Origin: SIG701 sp045544955
GTDB taxonomy: Bacteria > Bacillota > Clostridia > Oscillospirales > CAG-272
Assembly: GCA_045544955.1 (NCBI GenBank)
Contig: JAZPZY010000047.1
Span: forward strand, 1-23,172
Length of the DNA: 23,172 nucleotides
Direction: 5' to 3'
A program made the translations under genes and the position numbers. The notes under the pieces are model-generated. The model was not told the DNA's origin. It ran no database searches and saw only the letters and a program-made list of their open reading frames with translations. Shown here one piece after another: positions 16,072-23,172 of the stretch. Positions within the stretch are counted from its first letter, which is position 1; each line of letters opens with the position of its first letter.

Positions 16072-16848
16072 TCAGTCTTCCTCGGATACGTTGATCACAC
16101 GGATTCCGTGTGCCATCGCTTCGTCCGTCAACTCCGGCGGAAGCGGTGAATCGGTAATGATCACGTGTACTTGATCCAGATGACAGAACGTGTAGGGAAG
16201 GCTTTTGTCGAATTTGGAACCGTCCAGCAAAATGACCACGAGACGTGCTTTTTCCACGACGACACGCTTCAGTTCGCATTCGCTGTAATTGCCGCCGGTA
16301 AATCCGCTTTTCAGCGAAAGACCGGAGGGCGAGAGAAAGGCAATATCAATGTTGATATCAGAAAGAAAATGCATGGCGTGCATACCGGTGACCGTCTGAT
16401 AGTCCCGGTCCAGCTTGCCGCCCACTATGTTCACGATGGGCAGACCGATCTTGCACAGCTCCAAAGCCGCCATGGGATTGGTGGTGGTGAAGGTGAACCG
16501 TTCATTTGGAACGTAGGGCACGATACGCTGAAGCGTGGAACCGGAATCGATGAAGATGGAACGTCCCGTTTCCAGAAGGGAAGCAGCACGGCGTGCGATC
16601 TTTTCCTTGGACTCTACGTTTTCCTGCATACGGGTGGTGATGGCGTCGTCGGTGGAAACGGTAATAAATTTGGTGGAGCGTGCACCGCCCCGTACCTTGA
16701 TGGCGTCGCCCTGCTGTTCGAAATATTCAATATCCCGCCGCAGTGTCATTCCGGAGACGGCCGGGAACATGGCCTCCAGTTCCTTGATGGAAACGAAGGG
16801 CTTGGCGGCGAAGAGAGCACGGATCCGTTCCCGTCTTTCGTTATACAT
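16072..16848 (-). CDS. DeoR/GlpR-family transcriptional regulator
   Basis: DNA-binding regulator of 258 residues. A DeoR-type helix-turn-helix occupies about residues 3-57 (ERRERIRALF ... MTLRRDIEYF), and the rest is a DeoRC sugar-phosphate sensing domain with the segments DSGST, TTTNPMAA and DGSKFDK. The effector is probably a phosphorylated sugar or a similar metabolite (family knowledge). A GTG at 16854 is in frame, but AAAGGA is better spaced (9 nt) for the ATG at 16848. It is the first gene of the unit that continues with E2, E3 and E1, so it most likely controls that complex and itself. A DeoR regulator is an unusual partner for such a complex, where sigma-54 activators or LysR/GntR proteins are more common. 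Confidence 0.92.
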   Translation of the reverse strand: MYNERRERIRALFAAKPFVSIKELEAMFPAVSGMTLRRDIEYFEQQGDAIKVRGGARSTKFITVSTDDAITTRMQENVESKEKIARRAASLLETGRSIFIDSGSTLQRIVPYVPNERFTFTTTNPMAALELCKIGLPIVNIVGGKLDRDYQTVTGMHAMHFLSDINIDIAFLSPSGLSLKSGFTGGNYSECELKRVVVEKARLVVILLDGSKFDKSLPYTFCHLDQVHVIITDSPLPPELTDEAMAHGIRVINVSEED

Positions 16849-16908
16849 GTACACACATCCTTTCCTGCTGTTGGGAGGGAAGAGTTGGTGGAAAACACAA
16901 TCTGTATT

Positions 16909-16938
16909 ATTTTAACATATTTCACACGCGTATGTCAA
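16909..16938 (-). promoter_or_regulatory. Promoter of the deoR-E2-E3-E1 operon with GTGTGA repeats
   Basis: On the minus strand TTGACA (16933-16938), 18-nt spacer, TAAAAT (16909-16914). On the same strand the core GTGTGA occurs three times: within the spacer (16922-16927), about 30 nt upstream (16957-16962), and at the end of murC (16979-16984). These are candidate binding sites for the regulator. Confidence 0.75.
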
Positions 16939-16991
16939 CATCGTTTCCGATATTTATCACACTTCAAATTGTGAATTTTCACACACGCCTC

Positions 16992-18407
16992 TTACACCAG
17001 CAGTGAGCAGATTGTACCGATATCGCCCGCCCCCATAACGAGGATCATGTCGTTTTCGCCGCATTCCTTCTTGAGAATTTCAGCGATTTCTTCTTTTGAG
17101 GAAACGGCACGGCATCGTCCGCCGCATCGGTTCACCGCCTCAGCCAAAAGAGCGGATGACATTCCACGGGTGTCCGTTTCTCTTGCGGAATAGATCTCCG
17201 CAAGGAGAACCTCCGTTACGCCGGGGAGAGAAAGTGCCTTTGCAAAATCGTCGAACAACTCCTTGGTCCGGGAGTAGGTGTGGGGCTGGAATACGCAGAA
17301 CACCCGGCTGTGATCCAGGGAAAGGGCGGCGGACAGCGTTGTTTTGATCTCCGTGGGATGATGGGCGTAATCGTCGTAAACGTCCGCACCGGCAGTGGTT
17401 TTCCCCCGGTAATCCATCCGCCGTCCGGCACCGCTGAAAAGGGCAAGCCCCTCAGCCACCTGTTTTTGCGGGATACCGACCTCAAGTGCCACGGCGGCCG
17501 CGGCCAGGGCGTCCAGTACGTTATGGATGCCGGGAACGGCCAGGGTGACACGGCAGAGTTCTTTCCCTTTGTTTACAACGGTGAACGAAGGCAAGCCGTG
17601 GGTGAAAACCACGTCGGCGGCGTAGTAATCTGCTTCCGGCTTTTCAATCCCGAAGGTAACGGTGCGGCCCTTGTACTCTTTGGCGGCACACAGCACGTTT
17701 TCGTCGCCGATATTCAGATAAGCCGTGCCGCCGTCTCCCGTGCGTGCCATGAACTTTCCGAAGGATTCTTCGATTTGTGAAAGCCCCGAAAAATAATCCA
17801 GATGATCCTCCTCCACGTTCAAAACGAGAGCATCCGTGGGATAGAAATCGAGGAAAGAATCCATGTATTCACAGGCTTCAAAAATGAAATACTCTTCGCC
17901 GCCGATCCGGTCGCAGTGATTGTCCGCATCCTTCATGGGAGCACCGCAGCTGACGGTGGGATTCAGCCCTGCCGTGCGGAAAACGGTGGCAAGCATGGAG
18001 GTGGTGGTGCTTTTTCCGTGTACACCGCTTACACCGATCCTGCGTTTGTAGCCGCACATGATATATCCCAGATAATCCGCACGGGAAATGACCGGAATGC
18101 CAAGCCGGCGTGCCTCGGCATATTCCGGCAGATCTGCCGGAATGGCGACGGTGTATACGAGAAGATCTGCATCGGCGACTCTTTTGGGATCGTTGTCGTA
18201 CCACACGGTAACGCCGATCTCCTCAAGCTGTTTTGTCAGCGGAGAGGGCGTGCGGTCGTAGCCGCAGACCGTGTGCCCGCGCAGCTTGGATATGTGTGCA
18301 AGAGAATTCATGCTCACGCCGCCGATACCGGCGAAAAAGATTTTTTTCGGTGAATCGAGAAGGGCCGAAATGGATTCGGCACCGAAATGCGTATTAGGCA
18401 AAGCCAT
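16992..18407 (-). CDS. murC: UDP-N-acetylmuramate--L-alanine ligase
   Basis: Cytoplasmic peptidoglycan precursor enzyme that adds L-alanine to UDP-N-acetylmuramate with ATP. It has 471 residues, a normal MurC length. Domain 1 has the UDP-binding loop FAGIGGVSM (25-33) typical of MurC, domain 2 the ATP P-loop GVSGVHGKST (125-134) and later a HNVLDALAAAA segment, and domain 3 the signature DDYAHHPTEI. I chose ATG at 18407 because GGAGG lies 8 nt upstream; the frame is open to 18467, but the extra residues lie in the promoter region. It is divergent from spoVG. The downstream deoR promoter begins within 60 nt of the murC stop, and I see no good terminator between them, so some read-through is possible. 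Confidence 0.96.
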   Translation of the reverse strand: MALPNTHFGAESISALLDSPKKIFFAGIGGVSMNSLAHISKLRGHTVCGYDRTPSPLTKQLEEIGVTVWYDNDPKRVADADLLVYTVAIPADLPEYAEARRLGIPVISRADYLGYIMCGYKRRIGVSGVHGKSTTTSMLATVFRTAGLNPTVSCGAPMKDADNHCDRIGGEEYFIFEACEYMDSFLDFYPTDALVLNVEEDHLDYFSGLSQIEESFGKFMARTGDGGTAYLNIGDENVLCAAKEYKGRTVTFGIEKPEADYYAADVVFTHGLPSFTVVNKGKELCRVTLAVPGIHNVLDALAAAAVALEVGIPQKQVAEGLALFSGAGRRMDYRGKTTAGADVYDDYAHHPTEIKTTLSAALSLDHSRVFCVFQPHTYSRTKELFDDFAKALSLPGVTEVLLAEIYSARETDTRGMSSALLAEAVNRCGGRCRAVSSKEEIAEILKKECGENDMILVMGAGDIGTICSLLV

Positions 18408-18471
18408 ACAGAATACCTCCGGAAAAAACGGTAATAATGAATGTGACGGAGAGAAAGTGTTATTCACTTTT

Positions 18472-18477
18472 ATTATA
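18472..18477 (-). promoter_or_regulatory. Candidate -10 box for murC
   Basis: A TATAAT on the minus strand, 64 nt upstream of the murC start, in a very AT-rich stretch. No good -35 stands at 17 nt, so the call is tentative. Confidence 0.4.
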
Positions 18478-18554
18478 CATCTAATTTATAAAAAATAAAT
18501 ACTAAATTCAAAAAATTCTTCCATCCGTGCTGAATATTTTTCATATTCCCCGTG

Positions 18555-18560
18555 TATACT
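18555..18560 (+). promoter_or_regulatory. Candidate -10 box for spoVG
   Basis: TATACT (an overlapping TATAAA starts at 18560) lies about 75 nt before the spoVG ATG. No clear sigma-A -35 is placed correctly, and I could not see the sigma-H pattern known for Bacillus spoVG. Confidence 0.35.
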
Positions 18561-18635
18561 ATAAACGTGGACGGAGAAAAGGACTGTGAATCGTCTAACG
18601 AGCGTTATGAGCAATACAATGGGAGGTAGAAAGCA

Positions 18636-18938
18636 ATGGAGATAACCGATGTAAAGATCCGCAAACTGTTTGATGAGGGGCCTATGAAGGCCGTCGTCTC
18701 CGTCACCTTTGACGGTCAGCTGGCACTTCACGATATCAAGGTGATCCATGCCCGTGACAAGTTTTTTATCGTTATGCCCAGCCGGAAGAATCCGGACGGC
18801 ACGTACAGGGATATCGTGCATCCCATCAACGCCCGGTTCCGTCAGGATATGGAAAATGCCGTGATCGCGGCGTACCGTGAGGAACTTGCCAGGGTGCCGG
18901 AGGATGAGTTCGTACCTCAATCGGTGTCAGCGGAATAA
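18636..18938 (+). CDS. spoVG: SpoVG, RNA/DNA-binding regulator
   Basis: Small conserved regulator of 100 residues. In Bacillus, Listeria and Staphylococcus it affects sporulation septation, capsule and virulence genes and binds nucleic acids. The sequence has the family features: N-terminal EITDVKIRK, the central segment ALHDIKVI...FFIVMPSRK, then GTYRDIVHPIN. It has the usual length. GGGAGG is 9 nt before the ATG at 18636. It is monocistronic, divergent from murC, and ends 12 nt before a strong terminator. Its presence supports a Firmicutes host but does not by itself prove sporulation. Confidence 0.97.
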   Translation: MEITDVKIRKLFDEGPMKAVVSVTFDGQLALHDIKVIHARDKFFIVMPSRKNPDGTYRDIVHPINARFRQDMENAVIAAYREELARVPEDEFVPQSVSAE

Positions 18939-18950
18939 ACCGGATACTGC

Positions 18951-18979
18951 AAGCCTGCTCTGCGTGAGCAGGCTTTTTT
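18951..18979 (+). terminator. Terminator of spoVG
   Basis: A perfect 10-bp stem, AAGCCTGCTC (18951-18960) with GAGCAGGCTT (18966-18975), 5-nt loop and a T-run continuing to 18979. Confidence 0.93.
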
Positions 18980-19017
18980 GCGTTTTTTCTTTTTCTTGCC
19001 GAATTGTTCGATGTCTC

Positions 19018-19045
19018 TTGACTTTCCGGGTGAGCGTGCTATAAT
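19018..19045 (+). promoter_or_regulatory. Sigma-A promoter of the MATE transporter gene
   Basis: TTGACT (19018-19023), a 16-nt spacer and TATAAT (19040-19045), 46 nt before the ATG at 19092. Confidence 0.82.
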
Positions 19046-19091
19046 GGACGGTAAGCAACGCAGTTTTGGCGTGACAAAGGAGCGAGAACGC

Positions 19092-20477
19092 ATGAGCAAA
19101 TCAACCGAGATCGATATGACTAACGGGCCGCTGGCGGGCAAGATCATCCTTTACACCCTGCCGCTGATCTTCACAAGCATTCTGAATCTTATGTTCAATG
19201 CGGCGGATATGGTGGTCGTGGGCCAGTTTGCGGACGGTGCGGCTCTGGCGGCCGTCGGCTCGGCGGGACCGCTTATTACGCTGATCGTAAACGTATTTAT
19301 GGGGCTTTCCGTGGGTACCAGCGTGTGTGTTTCCCATCGGTACGGTGCCAAGGATTTCGAGGGTGTCCGCAAGACGGTGCATACTGCCATGCTTGCCAGT
19401 GTGATCGGCGGCTGTCTGTTTGGCCTGATCGGTGTGGTCGGAAGCCGCACGTTTCTTACGTGGATGGACTCGCCTGCTGACGTGATCGATCTTTCCACGC
19501 TGTACGTTCGCATATATTTTCTGGGTATGCCCGCTTCCATGGTGTATAATTTCGGCGCGGCGATTCTGCGTGCCGTGGGAGAAACAAAACGGCCGATGAT
19601 CTTCATATCTGTCGCCGGCGTGGTGAACGTTCTTCTGAATCTTTTGACGGTCATCGTTCTTGATATGGGAGTGGCGGGCGTCGCCATTGCCACGGTGGCA
19701 TCCCAGTGTGTGTCTGCTACACTGATCGTACTTTATCTGATGAAGCAGGAAGGGTGTGTCCGTCTCGTTTTGCGGGAATTGCGGATTCATTCCCGGCTTC
19801 TTGTGGCGATCATGCGTGTGGGTATCCCGGCAGGTCTTCAGTCCACTATGTTTTCCGTTGCCAACGTGGTGATCCAGTCCGCTGTCAATTCCTTTGAATC
19901 GGTTGCTATGGAAGGGGCGGCGGCATCCGGAAACCTAGAAGGCTTTATGTACGTTGCCATGAACGCATTTTACCATGCGGCTCTCGCTTTTACCGGTCAA
20001 AACGTGGGTGCACGCAAATACGAACGGCTGCTGAAGGTGCTTGGCACCTGTCTTGTGCTCGTCGTGTCTGTGGGTGTCGTTATGGGAGCACTTATGCTGG
20101 TGTTCGGTGAAACACTGCTTGGCATCTATATCCCGGATTCTCCCGAGGCTATCGAATACGGTATGCAGCGTCTCACGGTGATTGCCTGTACGTACTTTTT
20201 GTGCGGCATAATGGAATGCATCGTGGGATGTCTGCGGGGCATGGGCGCATCTCTCATTCCTATGGCGATCTCGTTCGTGGGATCCTGCCTCAGCCGTATC
20301 GTCTGGGTATTCACGGTGTTTGCGGCGTTTCCTACGTTTGACGTGCTGCTGTACTGCTTCCCCATTTCCTGGTTTTTGACGGATATTATGCTGATCGTCG
20401 CGTATATCATCTACCGCCGCCGACTGATGCGGCACGCACGGCAGTTTGAGGAGGCACCGGCACCCGCACCCGCGTGA
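19092..20477 (+). CDS. MATE family efflux transporter
   Basis: Multidrug and toxic compound extrusion-type membrane transporter, exporting unknown cationic or other small molecules in exchange for Na+ or H+ (family knowledge). It has 461 residues with about 12 hydrophobic segments in two MatE halves (about 15-220 and 235-440). The N-terminal signature TNGPLAGKIILYTLPLIF and the helix LNLMFNAADMVVVGQF are typical of the DinF/NorM-like clostridial group. I chose ATG at 19092 because AAAGGAG stands 9 nt upstream and the protein then begins MSKSTEIDMTNG; the frame is open to 18978, but that extension runs through the terminator and promoter. The C-terminus is short and Pro/Ala-rich. It is a single-gene unit that converges with the flavin reductase gene. 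Confidence 0.93.
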   Translation: MSKSTEIDMTNGPLAGKIILYTLPLIFTSILNLMFNAADMVVVGQFADGAALAAVGSAGPLITLIVNVFMGLSVGTSVCVSHRYGAKDFEGVRKTVHTAMLASVIGGCLFGLIGVVGSRTFLTWMDSPADVIDLSTLYVRIYFLGMPASMVYNFGAAILRAVGETKRPMIFISVAGVVNVLLNLLTVIVLDMGVAGVAIATVASQCVSATLIVLYLMKQEGCVRLVLRELRIHSRLLVAIMRVGIPAGLQSTMFSVANVVIQSAVNSFESVAMEGAAASGNLEGFMYVAMNAFYHAALAFTGQNVGARKYERLLKVLGTCLVLVVSVGVVMGALMLVFGETLLGIYIPDSPEAIEYGMQRLTVIACTYFLCGIMECIVGCLRGMGASLIPMAISFVGSCLSRIVWVFTVFAAFPTFDVLLYCFPISWFLTDIMLIVAYIIYRRRLMRHARQFEEAPAPAPA

Positions 20478-20490
20478 CATCTCCGGAGGG

Positions 20491-21120
20491 TTATTTGCTC
20501 TGCGTTTTTTGCCTTTGCTTCGTTTTATGGGAAGTGCCCGGCTTTTTCGCCGGGTGCTTTTTCTTTTTCTTCACGGAAAAGCCGAACGTGCCCAGCTTTT
20601 GTCCCAGTGCGTAGTACTCGCCGTGCAGATAGGCCGCCAGCCCCGCCCGGTCAAGACACAGCTTGCCGCTTTCATCGATAAAGGAAGGATCTACCTCCAC
20701 GCCCACGATGTCCGCCAGAAACATGTCGTGAGATCCCATGGGGATGATGTCGGTCACTCGACAGGCAAGGGACAGGGGCGATTCGCCGATCAGCGGACAG
20801 GAGAGCAGGGAAGAAGTCTCTTTTGTAAGAGAGCACCGTGCGAATTTATCCACCTTGCGGCCGGTATAAACGCCGCAGGTGTCCGCGGCGGAAACAAGGG
20901 CGGCGGTGGTCAGATTGATGGCAAACTCGCCGCTTTCCTTTATGATGTTATAGGAATGTCTCGTGGGGCGTACGGAAATATAGGTTTTGGGCGGAATCGT
21001 GTTCACGATCCCCGTCCAGGCGATGGTGATAATATTGGACTGCTCCATGGTGCCGCAGGTGACCATTACGGGCGGAAGCGGTCCCAGCATGGCACCGCCC
21101 TTCCACTGAATTTTCTGCAT
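20491..21120 (-). CDS. Flavin reductase-like (flavoredoxin) protein
   Basis: FMN-binding split-barrel protein of 209 residues, related to flavoredoxins that pass electrons or reduce flavins in anaerobes; partner and substrate are unknown. Family segments are visible: LGPLPPVMVTCG, ITIAWTGIVNTIPP, the SVRPTRHSYNII flavin-site region, EFAINL and TCGVYTGRKVDKF. The last ~25 residues are a lysine-rich tail (KKKKKHPAKKPG...), encoded by DNA that also forms a terminator for the opposite strand. The start is ATG 21120 (AAGGAGG, 12 nt away) or TTG 21129 (3 nt away); I prefer the ATG. It lies about 22 nt after the GNAT gene and is co-transcribed with it. Confidence 0.9.
   Translation of the reverse strand: MQKIQWKGGAMLGPLPPVMVTCGTMEQSNIITIAWTGIVNTIPPKTYISVRPTRHSYNIIKESGEFAINLTTAALVSAADTCGVYTGRKVDKFARCSLTKETSSLLSCPLIGESPLSLACRVTDIIPMGSHDMFLADIVGVEVDPSFIDESGKLCLDRAGLAAYLHGEYYALGQKLGTFGFSVKKKKKHPAKKPGTSHKTKQRQKTQSK
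20534..20572 (+). terminator. Terminator of the MATE gene inside the flavin reductase 3' coding end
   Basis: A 9-bp stem with two wobbles, GTGCCCGGC (20534-20542) with GCCGGGTGC (20549-20557), a TTTTTC loop, then a long T-rich run (20558-20572). It is oriented for the plus-strand MATE gene that ends at 20477. Confidence 0.8.
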
Positions 21121-21142
21121 GGTTTTCAAGTTCCTCCTTGCG

Positions 21143-22009
21143 TTAGTCCAGAAGAAGCCCCAGCGGCGCTTCTTCTGACGGATATACGATGTTGTACGTC
21201 ATTGCCAAAACAAATGCGTCGGGATCGTCCGCTTTGGCCGGCAGACGGAGATGTACGGCTTCGCCCGGGAAATGGGCACAGATCCCCGATAAAAAGGCGG
21301 CATCTGCACGTGGCAGTGATTCGGTGATGCACCAGCCGTCCGCTTCCCGTTTCATAAAAACGATGGCATGCCGGCCGTCTTTTTCGTATCGGAGACACTT
21401 TCCGCCGGTCAGTCTGTTTTCCGAAAGTGCAAATTCTATATGGGGAAGATCCCAGAACACCGTGCCGGATAAAAGGGGCATTTTCCGGCACTGCCGTGTA
21501 TATTCCGCCGGGGTTGCCTCCGTGATCGTTGATTCTTCCGTCCGTATAGCCGGATCCGGTGAGAGCTGGCACATTTTTGCATAGTGTGATTTTTCCATGC
21601 CAAGCCGCTCATAATATGATACCAGCTCCGGCGACGCGGGACGAAGAAAACAGACCGCATCTTCCGCCTCGGCAACGGATAAAACGCGGCGGAGCATTAC
21701 TCCGCCGATTCCCCGGGAACGAAAGGCGGGAAGCACACCCAGTGCGTATACGTAGATTGCCTTTCGCACCCTTCCGCCGTCAGCTATTTCTGCCGGCAGT
21801 AGGTAAACGGAGCCGGCGGCGGTGCCGTTTGCCCATGCGATCATCACCCGGCATCGGGGAAGATAACGGGTGAAAAAGAATCGTACGTAATCGGGAGAAT
21901 CACCGAAGCACATCTGCCAGATCTGTGAGAGGGCGGGGCAGTCTTCATGGCGTGCCCATTCCACACGTAATGCGACGGGATTCTTTAGGGCATCTTTACC
22001 GTTCTCCAT
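21143..22009 (-). CDS. GNAT family N-acetyltransferase
   Basis: Predicted acetyl-CoA-dependent acyltransferase of 288 residues; the acceptor is unknown. The N-terminal half (about 10-155) is a GNAT domain with the acetyl-CoA loop R-S-R-G-I-G-G after a YVYALGVLPAF strand, and a YYERLGM strand. The C-terminal half (about 160-288) lacks a motif that I recognise and resembles the extra domain of Eis-like or two-domain GNAT proteins only loosely. The ATG at 22009 is 11 nt from AAAGGA; an ATG at 22021 abuts the same site, so 22009 is preferred. The frame is open to 22114, but that part includes the promoter. It is the first gene of a two-gene unit with the flavin reductase. Confidence 0.87.
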   Translation of the reverse strand: MENGKDALKNPVALRVEWARHEDCPALSQIWQMCFGDSPDYVRFFFTRYLPRCRVMIAWANGTAAGSVYLLPAEIADGGRVRKAIYVYALGVLPAFRSRGIGGVMLRRVLSVAEAEDAVCFLRPASPELVSYYERLGMEKSHYAKMCQLSPDPAIRTEESTITEATPAEYTRQCRKMPLLSGTVFWDLPHIEFALSENRLTGGKCLRYEKDGRHAIVFMKREADGWCITESLPRADAAFLSGICAHFPGEAVHLRLPAKADDPDAFVLAMTYNIVYPSEEAPLGLLLD

Positions 22010-22043
22010 GCTGTGGGACATCCTTTCGTTTTGCTTTCCTTTC

Positions 22044-22072
22044 ATTATACCATATTTTACGCTGGAGTGCAA
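22044..22072 (-). promoter_or_regulatory. Sigma-A promoter of the GNAT-flavin reductase unit
   Basis: On the minus strand TTGCAC (22067-22072), a 17-nt spacer and TATAAT (22044-22049), 34 nt upstream of the start. Confidence 0.85.
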
Positions 22073-22170
22073 GAATCGGTACGGATTCCTGTGCCCCCCT
22101 GTACCTGACCGCAAAAAATGTTGTTTTTTTGGAAAACTTTCTGTTTTGTTAATAAAAATTCATAATTTTA

Positions 22171-22179
22171 TGATATAAT
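22171..22179 (+). promoter_or_regulatory. Extended -10 promoter of the acyltransferase gene
   Basis: TGATATAAT (TG-n-TATAAT) at 22171-22179 in an AT-rich stretch. There is no good -35 at 17 nt, which the extended -10 may offset. The leader to the ATG at 22242 is about 55 nt. Confidence 0.65.
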
Positions 22180-22241
22180 CATACATAGTTATGTTGGTGT
22201 CCGTATTTTTGTGAGAAAATTGTGAGGAGATTCTGCTTTTT

Positions 22242-23172
22242 ATGATCGATCCTGCAAATGAGAAAAAGCAAAAACGTGCCGGCGGAAAAAAGAAATGGCT
22301 TCGCCCGCGCCACCGCTTTTTCACATTTCTCGGCCGGCCGGTTCTTTCTCTGCTGTGCCGCTGTATGTATAATATCCGTATCGACCGCTTCCGTGAGCAG
22401 GGAAAACGGCAGTATCTGATTCTTATGAATCACCAGACCGCTTTTGACCAGTTCTTTATTACCGCGGCGTTCCGCGGCCCGGTATATTACGTGGCAAGCG
22501 AGGACCTGTTTTCCAAGGGATTCGTTTCGGCACTGATCCGCTACCTGGTTGCCCCCATTCCCATTCAGAAATCCATGACCGACATCAAAGCGGTGCTGGA
22601 CTGCAAGCGTGTGGCACGGGAAGGCGGCACCATCGCCATGGCCCCGGAGGGAAACCGCACGTACAGCGGCCGTACGGAACATATTAAGGATTCCATCGCT
22701 CCGTTTGTCCGTTCTCTTCGTCTGCCCGTTGCCATATTCCGAATCGAAGGCGGCTACGGCGTTCATCCCCGCTGGAGCGACGTGCGCCGCCGCGGTGCCA
22801 TGCACGCCGGAGTCTCCCGGGTGATCGAGTATGATGAGTACAAAAATCTCACCGATGAAGAGCTGTTCCGGCTTCTGTCCCGAGAACTGTACTTGGACGA
22901 GGCCAAAGCGGACGGCTTTTACTATCACAAACGCTCCGCTGAGTATCTGGAGCGTGCCATGTACGTCTGCCCCCACTGCGGCCTCAGCGAGTTTGAGAGC
23001 CACGGCGACGTCATCACCTGCAAGCGCTGCGAGATGCAGATCCGCTACCGCAGCGACACCGCTCTGGAAGGCGTGAACTGCGACTTCCCCTTCCCCCACG
23101 TAGCCCAGTGGTACGACTACCAGTGCGGCTTTGTCCGCAAGCTGGACCTGACGGCCTACACGGAGGTCCCCC
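22242..23172 (+). CDS. PlsC-type lysophospholipid acyltransferase with zinc-ribbon-like C-terminal segment, 3' end outside the window
   Basis: Membrane-associated acyltransferase expected to acylate lysophosphatidic acid or a related glycerolipid. 310 residues are visible without a stop. After a basic N-terminus (KKQKRAGGKKK), hydrophobic residues 26-42 may touch the membrane. The catalytic motif NHQTAFD gives H64-x4-D69, and APEGNRTYSG provides the EGxR-type motif with E136 and R139. After the acyltransferase fold comes C243-x2-C246-x13-C260-x2-C263, a rubredoxin/zinc-ribbon-like set, followed by a Trp/Tyr-rich stretch. Plain PlsC proteins are about 240 residues, so the C-terminal part is an addition. 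The ATG at 22242 has GAGGAG, but with a long 12-nt spacing. Confidence 0.87.
   Translation, partial: MIDPANEKKQKRAGGKKKWLRPRHRFFTFLGRPVLSLLCRCMYNIRIDRFREQGKRQYLILMNHQTAFDQFFITAAFRGPVYYVASEDLFSKGFVSALIRYLVAPIPIQKSMTDIKAVLDCKRVAREGGTIAMAPEGNRTYSGRTEHIKDSIAPFVRSLRLPVAIFRIEGGYGVHPRWSDVRRRGAMHAGVSRVIEYDEYKNLTDEELFRLLSRELYLDEAKADGFYYHKRSAEYLERAMYVCPHCGLSEFESHGDVITCKRCEMQIRYRSDTALEGVNCDFPFPHVAQWYDYQCGFVRKLDLTAYTEVP

Noticed and set aside
18486..18635. A sigma-H promoter for spoVG, as known in Bacillus
   Set aside because: I could not find both sigma-H boxes with proper spacing, so I only list a tentative -10.
18978..19091. N-terminal extension of the MATE frame
   Set aside because: It overlaps the spoVG terminator and the MATE promoter; AAAGGAG marks the start at 19092.

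Overview
The window looks like chromosomal DNA from an anaerobic, Gram-positive gut-type Clostridia bacterium (Oscillospirales-like; this placement is inference). The clues are SpoVG, strong AGGAGG-type ribosome binding sites, sigma-A promoters, a sodium-pump oxaloacetate decarboxylase, a GlpA-like/FAD-oxidoreductase/DUF1667 triad, and moderately high GC. There are 19 protein-coding genes, two of them cut by the window edges. I see no tRNA, rRNA, CRISPR array or insertion sequence, and no gene-free stretch longer than 300 bases.

Layout. (1) 1-3129, minus strand: a Na+-translocating oxaloacetate decarboxylase operon in the order gamma-like subunit, separate biotin carrier, beta pump subunit, alpha carboxyltransferase (alpha runs off the left edge). 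(2) 3393-4406, plus: a divergent aldo/keto reductase with a C-terminal ferredoxin domain. (3) 4549-7599, plus: a tightly coupled three-gene operon of a GlpA-like FAD dehydrogenase, an FAD/NAD oxidoreductase and a small Cys-rich DUF1667 protein, with a clear promoter and terminator. (4) 7768-10533, plus: a stand-alone MmeI-like restriction-modification enzyme with its own promoter; its specificity region is markedly AT-rich. (5) 10626-16848, minus: a DeoR-type regulator followed by a 2-oxoacid dehydrogenase-type complex in the order E2, E3, E1 (alpha and beta fused), with a highly structured intergenic element between E3 and E1. (6) 16992-18407, minus: murC, divergent from spoVG (18636-18938, plus), which is followed by a MATE transporter (19092-20477, plus). 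(7) 20491-22009, minus: a two-gene unit of a GNAT acetyltransferase and a flavin reductase-like protein. (8) 22242 to the right edge, plus: a PlsC-type acyltransferase carrying a zinc-ribbon-like C-terminal segment.

How the genes fit together: most of the window handles central carbon and redox metabolism. Oxaloacetate decarboxylation is coupled to Na+ export, glycerol-3-phosphate or a related hydroxy acid is oxidised through flavin and iron-sulfur centres, and a lipoate-dependent complex oxidises a 2-oxoacid or acetoin. Cell-wall, lipid and efflux genes fill the right side. No wholly new system is certain. The points most worth a second look are the intergenic element at 13158-13280, the duplicated C-terminal module of the gamma-like subunit, the AT-rich target-recognition region of the restriction enzyme, the DUF1667 redox triad, and several palindromes at promoters.
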